Assembly: GCA_022605955.1 (NCBI GenBank)
Contig: JAKCOZ010000020.1
Location: forward strand, 5,569,001-5,633,000
DNA: 64,000 nt
Direction of reading: 5' to 3'
From: Rallus limicola
Taxonomy: Eukaryota; Chordata; Aves; Gruiformes; Rallidae
Part shown: positions 11,111 through 21,600 of the stretch, in pieces
Layout: every line of letters begins with the position of its first letter
Numbering within the stretch: position 1 is the stretch's first letter
The notes under the pieces: generated by a model
Database searches by the model: none
The model's input: only the letters and a program-made list of their open reading frames with translations
Told to the model about the DNA's origin: nothing
Translations under genes and position numbers: made by a program

Positions 11111-11879
11111 TGTGTGTGATAAAATACATAGGTTAACATTAGGCACAGAAAAGTTCCCTATGTAAAGATGTATAGGAAAGCTTGAACAAAATCTACTTGT
11201 TTGCAAAAGAGGCAAAGCCAAATACCAGTATGTTGTCATAAATATTTATCTCCAGAACTGAGCTGTTAGTTTCATTATTAGATGAGACAGAGAATTCTTT
11301 CATGATACTCAGCATTTTTAAAGGCTTACTCCCTGCTCCATACAATTACCTGAAAGTTCTGAGATTTCAGTTTCAGACAGCCGTTGCAGTTGCCAGGAAG
11401 ATGTGAAAAAAAAATCAGCTTTTCAGAGCTTTAAAACATGGGTCCAAAAGCCATCAATATATTTGCTTTTCTAATAGTTATGGTGTAGGTTAACTAACCT
11501 CAAGATGAGGCCAATTTTATAATGATGCGGAGCTAATCACATAATGGCAGGACCTGACCTGGCTGAACTAAACCATCCAAACAGAACCATGGAATTGTAG
11601 GGGTTGGATGGGACCTCAAGAGATCATCGAGTCCAACCCCTCTGCCAAAGCAGAGGACAGGAAAACTGGTGACAACTCACCTCCAGATGCATCACATTCA
11701 TGGCACGTCCAAAGGACAAACCCAGCCCTACAGTTAGATCACTTCGACTCACCTTCCGTATCATTCCGGCTTCTGACTCATACCATGCGTCATTTACCAG
11801 GGAATGAATTCAACATGCTGGTCGTGGCTTCATACTTAGCAGATACTGTGCAGCTTCCACTATCGCATGGTGCTTCCTT
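11111..11879. other. GPN3-ARPC3 intergenic spacer
   Basis: AT-rich spacer between the GPN3 poly(A) site and the ARPC3 CpG island. Apart from the CR1 fragment at 11588-11665 I see no gene, RNA or conserved motif. Confidence 0.6.
11588..11665 (-). mobile_element. CR1 LINE 3'-end fragment (inverted)
   Basis: The plus strand reads GGGTTGGATGGGACCTCAAG followed by AGATCATCGAGTCCAACCCC. This is the familiar reverse complement of the CR1 3' end in non-galliform birds. Only the last 80 bp or so is recognisable, and it is severely 5'-truncated. Confidence 0.85.
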
Positions 11880-12560
11880 ACATCGAGCGCTCCGTGCAAC
11901 CGGCCGCGCTTTGCACGCCGGGTCTGAGCTCACCCGTCACCGAGGAAACAAGGTGTCAGAGACCGAGGAGGGGGTCACTTGCAGTGTCGGCCACTGCAAA
12001 GGCAAAGCAGGGCGGCAGGGTGCAAAGCAAACAAGTCCCCGTCTGTTCTCAAAGGGCTTTTCGGTGCCGGCAGCGCCCCGGCAGCAGCGGCACCTCCCAG
12101 GGCGGCGCAGGCCCATTCTCGCACCGCCTCTGCCGCCTCATTTCCTGCAGCGCAGGCCGAGGAGGAAGCGCTGCTGCCAGCTTCTCCCGGCTCCCCTCCT
12201 GTCCGGCCCCGCTGAACCGCGTCCTGTCCTTCAAGATGCCGGTGAGGGGACTTGGCCAGCCGGTGCTCGGCCTGGCCCTGATGGCGGGGAGTGAGGGCAG
12301 GAGGGTTTGGGACAGAGGGGCGGGTCGGCCCGGGCGGCTGCGACCCTGAGCTGGGGGAAGGGAGCTTGGCTGCCGGGGGCGGCTATGTGTGGGGGGAAAG
12401 AGGGTGCAGCTGTTGGGAGTCCTGCTGAGAGCAGGGAATTGCTGTGATGGGGGTGCTGCCAGGCCAGCGCCCTCTTCCTCCTCCTCCTCTTCCTGCCAGG
12501 GATCCACCCGCCGCTCGGAGGGCAGCAGCCCCCGGCCCCAGTGAGGGAGAAGGTGGTAAA
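11880..12560. promoter_or_regulatory. CpG-island promoter of ARPC3
   Basis: GC- and CpG-rich block surrounding ARPC3 exon 1. No TATA box seen. The sequence around the start (CAAGATGCCGG) is one mismatch from a YY1-type AAGATGGCGG element, which is too weak to call. Confidence 0.7.
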
Positions 12561-15500
12561 AGCTATGCTGTGCTTTGGCTTTGTTCACACCATCTTCCAC
12601 GGGTTGAAATAAAGCGCTTTTTTTCTGCTAGGGGACGATTTTTTACACACACAGACCCACTCGCATCCCCTCTCTCCCACCCCCGAAAAAAACCCTGGGC
12701 TGTGAGGGGATGGAGGCTTCCCGGTGCACCCCCCCCCCACCGCGGTGGGGATGTTTGGGAAGTGCCTAAAACTAAGCTCACCAGTTGTTAAAAATCGCTT
12801 TTCCAGGAAGAATCTGTCATGCAGAAAGGTGTGGCGGTTTGTTTTCAATGCCTAACTTTCAACAAATATGCGGTGCCCCATAACTCAGGCAGGGGAGCAG
12901 GGCTCCCCTGGTGCCGTGCAGAGCAGGGTTTGGCAGCCTGGGATGAAGCATCACATGCAGACCAGCCGTACCAGTTTCACTCTTGTCTCCCACCACTACG
13001 ACCATAAGTAGTACCAGTGACGATGCTTTCAGTCATCTTCACCAGAATGGCACTGAGATCTGGGCCTAGTTAGAAAACAGCAATTGTTTGTGCAAGGAAA
13101 AATTGCCAGAAGCATCATTAACTAACTAGACTCTGATTCCTGTCTGATGAAGACATAGGGGGAGATATGTGATCGGACGCGGAAATGTCTATTTTTGGTA
13201 GCATTAATAACCAGCCTTCCTGCCACATCTATAGGCTTACCACTCAACTTTAATGGACTCCGACACCAAACTAATTGGGAACATGGCACTGTTACCCATC
13301 AGAAGCCAGTTCAAAGGCCCAGCACCTCGGGAAAGTAAGTTTATAATAATCTCTGAAAACCTGCCTGCATATAGCTTAGCATCACCCTGTGGTTTGCTCC
13401 AGCCCTAGCAAGAGTGATGAGAGGACTGTAATGGGTTGGAAATGGAAGAAAAAGGTTTAAAATACTTAGGCTGTGCAAATAATAGAAAATAATTGTGCAC
13501 AGATAAATATGCACCGTGGTTAAACTGGTTGTTTCAATGTTTAAAACCTATGGTTCCTATTCTTGTGCTGCTTCCTGTGTTTCACTGTACTCTTTAGTAG
13601 GGTTTGAGGAAGACATGGTGGTATGAACCGTGACAGAGCTGTCAGAGGAAGTGGAGGTTTAGCTACCGAGAACTTGGGCTTTGGTGCTGCAGCCCAAGAA
13701 GTTCAGCTGTTCTAAAGGATGAGGAGTAGGATAGGCAGCACTTTAGGGTGGGAGTTCAGAAATTCAAATTAAATTACTAGCACGGTCCCCAGGCAGCCTG
13801 GTATGGATCCCCTTCAGCATGTGAAGTAGTGCTTTCTGGGCTTGATATCCCCCAGTAATGTGTGGTCATTCAGTTGAGAGGGGAGACAAAGGAAATGTTC
13901 CTGGATTTAAGCAGTCTCAAATGGCAGCAAAAGCAGGTGAAAGTCACAAGTAAGCTTGCCACTATTGTTCTGCTCCCCTCTTTTTTTTTTTTTTTTTTTG
14001 ATAATTAAATTTGTGTGACTGTGGTGTTATGCTTTGTCCGAAAACATTTTTGTGTCCTGACTTTTATGCTGATAAAACTTTGGTGAGTTACTCAACTGTT
14101 AGAAAAGTGGGAAGCTGCTGAACTGCTGCTGTTGGTGAACTGGGGTCTGAGCTCCCCAGTGGTTCACACAGCAGTGACTGATTTCTGTAACATAGTTCTG
14201 TCTTCTGCTTTTTGTAAATACCAAGGTTTTGCCTTCACAAGAATCATTGTTGCTATACTTCTATGAGTTGAAGTTATGACCAAATGTAGTATAATGGCAC
14301 ACTGGTTAACTCTGTATGTCTCTTTTTTTTAGCTAAGGACACAGATATTATAGATGAAGCCATCTATTACTTCAAAGCTAACGTCTTCTTCAAAAACTAT
14401 GAAATTAAGGTAATTATTTTAGATATTCTGCAGGTAGTAGTTCTTTGGAGAGTTGCTGTGAATAGAAATGTATCTTCGATTAAATAGTTCTACTACGTAG
14501 CAAAAACTCCCCTTCCTCCCACTTCGATGTTTGAATTTGGGTAGATGTCATGAATTGACAGTTCCTCTCTCATGGGGAAATTGTAGGCCAAAACGGCCTA
14601 AACCTGTTCCTGTTTCAAACTTCAGCAGTTTCATAAAGTCTTACTCAGTTTAAGAGTGGCTGAATTCTGTGCTTGCTTTTGTTTTGCAGAACGAGGCTGA
14701 CAGAACGCTGATCTACATAACTCTCTACATTTCTGAGTGCTTGAAAAAGCTGCAAAAGGTAAGAAAACTGACTTTCTGCACAGGAAGGAAACTGAGTCTG
14801 TTCTGGGGATTGTGCTTAGGAAAGGGTTTGCTGATGTTTTCCTGCCAGTGGCACAAATAATCCTGTTCACCTCAGTACCAGTTGTCAGAGCCACAGGTAT
14901 TCCGATGCTGTGGATCTCCAGAGATATGTTGAATTGCTGTTCTTGATGAGTTTATTTATATAATGTTAAATATATTTATTTAGGTATAACGTTCTATCCA
15001 CTTTGGTTTCAACTGTTAAGCGATTGTTTCCTTGGTTCTTCCAGTGTAACTCCAAAGGCCAAGGAGAGAAAGAAATGTACACGCTAGGAATCACTAACTT
15101 CCCTATCCCTGGGGAGCCTGGCTTCCCACTTAATGCCATTTATGCCAAACCTGCCAACAAACAGGAGGAAGGTAAGGCTAATTCAGGACCTCTGAAGGCT
15201 TCCTTGGGCTCAGCTTTTACTAGCTGCATTTTCTGACTGTAACTAAAAAGACTGACATTAAAACTGAATCTTCTGAATTGGCAATTCTGTCTTCTGGGGA
15301 TGGCAGAAGCTGGATTTTCTGACCTCAGGGGCCCAGTGACTACCCTGGATCCATAGATCCAACAGAACAAATGAATGAGGGTCTGAGTCTGCCTTTTGCA
15401 GCAACATAAGCACTAACTAAACCCTGTAATGCCACACAGACTAACTGCTGCACTGGCAGAATAGGAAGCCCACAACAACAACTAAAGGTAACAGAGAAGA

Positions 15501-16663
15501 AAACAGTTTAAATGATACTTTTTACTGGTACAAGTATCATAAAAATCCCAGCAGACCAACTCAGCCAGCCAGCATGTGTGTGTGCAGATGGGAAAACCCT
15601 ACACTTTCTGCTTTAAGCAGTGATCGCTGATGCTTCTCTGTCAAATTCAGTTTGGCTTTGGTGCTGCCTTGGTTTACACAGTTTTTCCCTGCACTGCATT
15701 TCAGAGGTGATGAGGGCCTACCTGCAGCAGCTGCGGCAAGAAACTGGCCTTCGCCTTTGTGACAAAGTATTCGATCCTCAGAGTGACAAGCCGAGTAAGG
15801 TAAGGGTTTAGGGCAATTATCACAGATTTAATGAGAGGCTTGGTGTGGGGTTTTTTTGGAATGTGCAGAGGAGAGAAGAGAGATGATGGTTTGAGGGATC
15901 AGGTGTGGGTCCCTTTGGCACAAGCTTCCCTGGTTTTACAAGGCTAGGCAAATAGCAGGCTGCAAGTCATCAGTACATTTAATCTGTAATGTGGTAAGGC
16001 AGCGAGTGCCAATTTGGGTCAGTTTAAAAAGCAGAGCAGTAATAAGTGGTGTCTGGTTCAACTCTTCAAAGTATTATACAGCTGCTGTTGGCTACATTTT
16101 CAAACAGAAATTCACAGGCGTGAGAGAAGCTGTTTATCTTCCCAGGCAGTTCTGATTTGATAGCTTCTTTGAAGTAGACCATTTTGCCTCATGTCCAGAT
16201 TTAAAAGAAAAGAAAGGAATGAACCACCTCCTGACTGTTCGTATGTTTCACGTGTAAATGTGGCTGCACTTAATATTGAAATTATTTAGGCTAATTAGTT
16301 TCAAAGACATCGTTTTCTGATGCATCTCTTGTTTATATTGGAACAACCAGTAAAAATAAAGTAATAGAAATAAGAAAGAATGTCCTGTGTTGATTCAGTG
16401 TCCTATATTATAAATTCACTGGGTCCATTCCTCTCCTCTTGTTCGCCTAAATTCCAGTAGAAACCAGTGTGGAAAACTGTATGTGCAAAGCTGGAACCTC
16501 AACATTTGGTATTTGTCAGAGGATGAATACTATGAAGTTGCTATTTTATCATGTGGAAAACGCTTCTGAGTATTTTTTGACTTTGTACTTTCTTCTGCAG
16601 TGGTGGATCTGCTTTGTGAAGAGACAGTTCATGAACAAGAGTCTGTCAGGACCTGGGCAGTGA
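12236..16663 (+). CDS. ARPC3: Actin-related protein 2/3 complex subunit 3 (p21-Arc), complete
   Basis: Subunit of the seven-protein Arp2/3 complex, which nucleates branched actin filaments in the cytoplasm. Exons are 12236-12241, 13235-13334, 14333-14409, 14690-14758, 15045-15171, 15705-15799 and 16601-16663. They sum to 537 nt, or 178 aa, exactly the family length. Exon 1 carries only two codons (ATG CCG). The protein is nearly the same as the mammalian form: [20 protein letters not shown] near the N-terminus, [20 protein letters not shown] in the middle and [16 protein letters not shown] at the end. All junctions are GT-AG and in frame. It has no recognisable catalytic motif, as expected for a structural subunit. 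It lies in the same orientation as GPN3 and ANAPC7, each with its own CpG island. Confidence 0.98.
13979..13999. repeat. Poly(T) tract in ARPC3 intron 2
   Basis: About 19 consecutive T residues. Simple repeat with no visible retroelement attached. Confidence 0.85.
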
Positions 16664-17145
16664 AGAGGCAAAGTAGCACCAACATTAAGCATTTCCACAG
16701 CAAGGTGTTTTAAGTATTTTGCCTTTGTTCTGGATATGTTTTGTACCAAGGAATATTTAAGTGCTTATGAAGAAGAAAAAAGAAAAAAAGAAAAAAAAAA
16801 CCAAACCCAACACACAAACAGTCAATGAGTGATAGATGGAGGGAGCGTGAAAAGATAATTTGCATAGTGTAAGCAAATATTATTGAGCTGGTGGTTAACA
16901 GGTGATTTCTTAAAATGCTGTTTCAGATGCAAGCTGCTTTGCTATCAGTGGCTACAGCTAGCATTTAAAACAGGGCTTGTATTTAAGAGAAGAAATGGGT
17001 GCGACTGTGGGGCGGGGGTAGCTGTGTAATTGCTCTACTGGCTAGAGTCTCAGTATCGTATGTCCATGAAAACATACCTCTCACGCTGTGTCGTAAAGTG
17101 CAGTGATTTTTACCTTGTTTTCAATAAATTTAGCTTGTAATTAAT
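16664..17145 (+). other. ARPC3: ARPC3 3'UTR
   Basis: Runs from the TGA at 16661-16663 to the poly(A) region after AATAAA at 17123-17128. Contains an A-rich stretch at about 16773-16800. Confidence 0.75.
17123..17128 (+). terminator. ARPC3: ARPC3 polyadenylation signal AATAAA
   Basis: Canonical hexamer about 460 nt after the stop codon, before the LTR insertion at 17.2 kb. No closer AATAAA is seen in the 3'UTR. Confidence 0.75.
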
Positions 17146-17215
17146 GTGGTAACTGGTTTATGTCTTACGGATAGCCCTCAAAGAAAACAGAGTTTTGTGT
17201 TTTGTGAGAGGATGG

Positions 17216-17703
17216 TGCCATGGTTTAACCCGTGAGGACCTGAAACAACCACACAGACACATGCTCCCTTAGTCCCCTCACCCCAGTGGGTAAAACTCAT
17301 GGGTTGAGATACAGACAGTTTAATAGGTCAGAAAAGGAAGAGAGTAATAATGATTATGATAAAAGAACATACAAAACAAGGGCTAGACAGCCCAATTACT
17401 CACCACCTGGAGTGGATGTTCAGCTAGTTCATGAGCTGTGCCGCTTCCCAGCCACCCCCCAGTTCTATACAGAGCATGATACCATGCAGTATGGAAAATC
17501 CCTTTGGCCAGTTGGGGTGAGCTGTCCTGGCTGTGTCCCTTCCCAGGTCCTCGCCCCCTGCCAGGGCAGCAGAAGCTTGAAAAGTTCTTGACTACTGCTT
17601 GGCATCAACTAAAATATTAGTGCACGTTATTCTCATCCTAAATCCCAAACACAGCACTCTTCTAGCTGCTAGGAAGACAATTTATCCTAACAGAAATGAG
17701 AAT
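17216..17703 (-). mobile_element. Solo LTR of an avian endogenous retrovirus
   Basis: About 490 bp matching the layout of a common bird LTR read in antisense. It opens TGCCATGGTTTAACCC and then has an AAAACTCATGGGTTGAGATA block. An ATTAAA signal lies on the minus strand (plus TTTAAT, 17319-17324), and CCCTTTGGCCAGTTGGGGTG and TGTCCTGGCTGTGTCCC blocks follow. It finishes near CTAGGAAGACAATTTATCC. No internal gag, pol or env sequence lies beside it, so it is a solo LTR. The ends are eroded and I could not identify a target-site duplication. The family name is not given because it would need a library search. Confidence 0.8.
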
Positions 17704-18360
17704 AGCCCACCCTTACGATGTGATGGTCACCAGTAGGAGTGGAATTAATACAGGGACTGTAGTTTGCTGTGATAACCATCAAATTATAGTGGCAAAACCT
17801 TTGACTGTTTTGATCAGATGGCTTGTTGAAGAAGTGCAAATTCCCAGCTGTCTCTTTCCTGTTTTGCTGTCCCCATACAGCACCAGCACTGTTCAAGTCC
17901 AGCACAAGAAGCACTTTGCTGCTTGGCATATTTGTCTGTTGAGAGGTACACTCCTAACAGCAGAGGTAGCACGCTCAAATTGCATCCAAAATTCGATTTG
18001 CAGTAGTAGAAACAGGATAGCCATGTTTTGCTTTCTTTTTTTATTAGAGGGGTAAAACGGTTTATGATTCAGCTCTTTTACTCAGTGCATTGTAGTTAAC
18101 AGTGGCCCCAGCGTGGCGTTTTCCCTTGTTGTGGCCCAGAAGAAATCCCAGCTTTGAAGGGCCTTTCTCCTCAGGTACCTATTTTTACAGGCTGGAGCTT
18201 GGCTCTGATGCCTCTGTCACATTTAGCGGCCACAACCAGCAGGTAACAACGTCCCAGGAGGAAAAGGGGGCAGGCTCAGGAGTTTTGCAGACCCAGGGAC
18301 AGTATCTCTCCCACAGAGCGAAGCCCACCCGAACGGGGAGTCCCCCAACCGTCTGAGTAA
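17704..18360. other. Spacer between the LTR and the ANAPC7 promoter
   Basis: No gene, RNA or repeat recognised. G+C rises towards 18360 as the ANAPC7 CpG island begins. Confidence 0.55.
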
Positions 18361-18409
18361 ACCCCGCTCCCCAACAGCGCCTCGACGAGCTATTCCCGCC
18401 ACGCCCCAC

Positions 18410-18421
18410 TGCGCAAGCGCA
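18410..18421. promoter_or_regulatory. NRF1 site upstream of ANAPC7
   Basis: TGCGCAAGCGCA matches the NRF1 palindrome TGCGCANGCGCA in full. It lies about 210 bp upstream of the ANAPC7 start codon in the CpG island. NRF1 is a usual activator of housekeeping and cell-cycle promoters; binding here is inferred. Confidence 0.7.
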
Positions 18422-18543
18422 GAACTGCCAGGGACCTAGCGCGGCGTGGGCTGCCCTACCTTACGCCTATCGGGCAGCGCGCCTGGGACAAAGGCAGTGC
18501 TGAAGGCGCTCGCGGGTGGCCGTGTGTGAGGTCCCCTCGGTGG

Positions 18544-18552
18544 CGCCATTTT
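18544..18552. promoter_or_regulatory. YY1-type element near the ANAPC7 transcription start
   Basis: CGCCATTTT, the reverse complement of AAAATGGCG, lies 81-89 bp upstream of the ATG. This is the position where YY1 elements often sit just downstream of TATA-less starts. Confidence 0.55.
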
Positions 18553-18632
18553 GGAGTGCCGGCGGGCGGCGGCGTTGTCCCGGCTGTTGGTCCCGGTCCC
18601 TTCTTGCCGCCCCGTGACGTTCTGCCGCCGGC

Positions 18633-21600
18633 ATGAGCGTGGTGGAGCACGTACGGGAGATGGCGTCCGCCGGGCTCCACTCTAACGTGCGGCTCCTCAG
18701 CGGGCTTCTCCTCACGATGAGCGGCAATAACCCGTGAGTGGCCCTCCCGCCAGAGGGCGCGCCGGGTGGCTGCGGGCTGGCAGGGCCAGCGGCGCTGAGG
18801 GGAGGCCCGGCGGGACCTGGCGGGGTGTCGGGGTGTCTTTTGAGCAGGGAAAGAGGCAGGCTCGCTTTTAGGGCTCTTTAGAGCCGGGCTCTGCGGTGTG
18901 GGCGCCGTGCTTTTGTCTACGGCTCTGGCTCTGTCCGCCCGGCTCTGTCTGGGCTTCACTCTGAGCAGCACAGGCGGTGCCCCTTGGGGTACGCACCGCA
19001 ACGTGAGCATCCTCGTACGGGTGGAACGGTTTTCTTCCTCTGGGGTTGCCTTGTGTGGGTCACGGCTCTTCCCCTGACTCAAGTGATACCCTTTATTTTT
19101 CAGCGTTTCCCTGTAAGATAGTTGACATTTTGTATGGGTTTTGAGGTGCTAACTGGAGTTAGAATCCCTTTCAGTAATGCTAAGTCTTAAATGCTTTTGC
19201 CAACATACTGGAAGTGTTAGCAAGGGGGGTTGTGGAACGTGTGGGTTAGAAGCAGCCTAGCCGTACAAGGAACTGGGCTGCCTTGTAAGCTTGAGTCCAT
19301 TCAAACAAAATAGGCTTTGACAGACCTCAGCAACATGTTTGTCAGGGGAGGATGAGGCTGTTCCGTTACAGAAAGCAGTAGCCAAGCAGCTAAGCAGAAG
19401 CTGTTGTTACTGATGAGGTGTCAGGAAGGGCAGCTACATTTGTACACTGATAAAATAAATTAGCAAGATAATCCCTTTATGAGAAGGTAGTACCTGTTAC
19501 CCAAGGGGCCTTCGAGTGTAGTAAAGAAGCAGCAGCAGTTGGAAGTTGAAGCTACAAATGTGGTGGTTCTGTAAGGCTTTCATTCTATGTGGTTCGCTGA
19601 TCTCAGCCTTTTCTGTTTGCATTTTTTCTAGAGAATTGTTCTCACCATCTCAGAAATACCAACTCCTTGTATATCATGCAGACTCTCTCTTCCATGATAA
19701 AGAGTATAGAAATGCTGTAAGTAAGTATACAATGGCCTTGCAGCAGAAAAAAGCTTTAAGTAAAACTTCAAAAGTCAGACCTTCTACTGGGAATGCTGCA
19801 TCAACTCCCCAAAGCCAGGTATTTAAAAGCTGACTAACATGCTGGGTGAAATGATCAAGTTCCCCCCTTACAATTAATGTTGCAAACTCAATATTATAGC
19901 ATTAGAATGTGCATTTGCTATGTCAAATAAACCTGACGTTTCAGGCTAAATCATTTTGAAAACACCAGTGTGGTGTTTTCTAATGCAAAACTTCATATGG
20001 TCTCAAACATGAGACATGTTTCTTTTAATAGCTCATGCTTTTCCTTGGAAATCAGGAGGGATATGACCTAGCTAGTTCTGTTGTTAACTTTGTTGCTTGA
20101 ACTATGTTTAAAAAAATACAGTGCAATTAATAAGGAAACTGTTCAGGTTTGGTGTTTTTTTACTTGCCTGGACCTACTTTAAAATTTGTTTTTGTTTCAG
20201 TGTTTACCATCTGAAATTGAAGTGAAATATAAAATGGCTGAATGTTACACAATGCTGAAGCAAGATAAAGATGCCATTGCTATTCTTGATGGGATTCCTT
20301 CCAGACAGAGGACTCCAAAGGTGAGTTTTCTCAGGTTTTTGTTACAAGTCCTTGGCCAGCATATCACGAATCTATAGGATGGTATCTGGTCCAAAAAGAT
20401 GTAGCCTATAGGTATAATGTCATTGTGTCTTGGGTATTTGCTTTTGTGTTTGTTAAATGTTGTTTGGAAACACTTCCTAATGCTTAAATTAGCTTAGTTT
20501 ATTTAAAAATAGCCGTTCTTTAAAATGAGACAAATTTTGTATTCCCTTTGTTAGAAAGCATTAAAAAAAATGAAGATTATGAAATGTTTCTGTGCATCTT
20601 TATTAATTTGTTTGAATCACCTGGTTAACTCTTTAATACTATACATGACAAGGGTGAAGAAACACTATTTTTTTTTTTTTAATTCTTAAAGTTTGTAAAG
20701 TGTTTGTATATCAGTACGTTGGGCTTGGAATCTGTATCACCCATTCAGTAGTTGTTTGCACATTACAGAGAATAGTTTTCATAGGGCAAAGAGTAATGCA
20801 CAGTCCCACAGGAGTCACATCTACCGGGAGGAAAACTGATGCAGTTGTCATCAGCTCAATTAGTGATCTTTAGTGAGCGATTCCCAGGTAATTCTCTGAG
20901 TAACTGAGTAATTCTCTGCAGTTTTGAGTCAAACATGTAAATGAGAGAGCCAGAGTGATACTTTAAGTTCTGGAGTCCTTTCCTTTGCGGGAGAGCTGTG
21001 TATCACTGGACAGGAAAGGCCTGCTGCCTTCTGCTAGAGATGAAGGAGAGACTTGCAGCCTTGTTGTCTCACAGGGTTGACTGGTTTGTGGGTTTTTTTG
21101 CTATTAGCTGGTCAACATAACGTGCTAAATTGTGATTGTTCAAACTGAGTGAGTGTTTTAGTATATTCTTGAACTGGGAACATGCATGGAATGGTGCTTC
21201 ATGTCTTATGGTGTAGTTTGAGGAGCAATGTACATTCCTTGAAAGACTGAAGACTTTGGCAAATAGAAGGAATAGATGGATAGTTCTCCATCTTTTAATC
21301 ATTTTAATAACAATTTAATTAATGTGTAATATTTAGATCCTCTTGGGGTCTGCAGTGCCATATATGTTGAGCCTTTGCTTGCTTGCTGTCTTGTGTTTGT
21401 CTTTTAAGCCTTATGATACATCAGGTCCACCAGCTATGGTTTATGCTAGCAGTATTCCTGCATTGGGCATACGTGGCATAGGCCCTAGGAGGGGCAGAGT
21501 GTTCTGTGTAAAGACCAACTTACAGAGCTGAAGAAGAAGAAAAGATTGAGAAAAGTAAACTTCCTACTCGTGTGCACTAGTAACATGGAGTATCATAGGA

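Larger units (their letters stand above)
18361..19010. promoter_or_regulatory. CpG-island promoter of ANAPC7
   Basis: CpG-rich block around ANAPC7 exon 1, TATA-less. It carries an NRF1 palindrome at 18410-18421, a YY1-type CGCCATTTT at 18544-18552 and a TGACGT half-CRE at about 18615-18620. A CTCF-like CCGCCAGAGGGC lies at 18747-18758, just inside intron 1. Confidence 0.75.

Noticed and set aside
11608..12294. 228-codon plus-strand frame before ARPC3
   Set aside because: Starts inside a CR1 fragment, runs into a CpG island and overlaps ARPC3 exon 1 out of frame. No recognisable domain.
13140..13190. Box C/D-like TGATGA and CTGA words in an ARPC3 intron
   Set aside because: No terminal stem and incorrect spacing of the boxes; not supportable as a snoRNA.
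18456..19082. 208-codon minus-strand frame over ANAPC7 exon 1
   Set aside because: CpG-island artefact of Arg/Pro/Ala composition, antisense to a well-supported exon.
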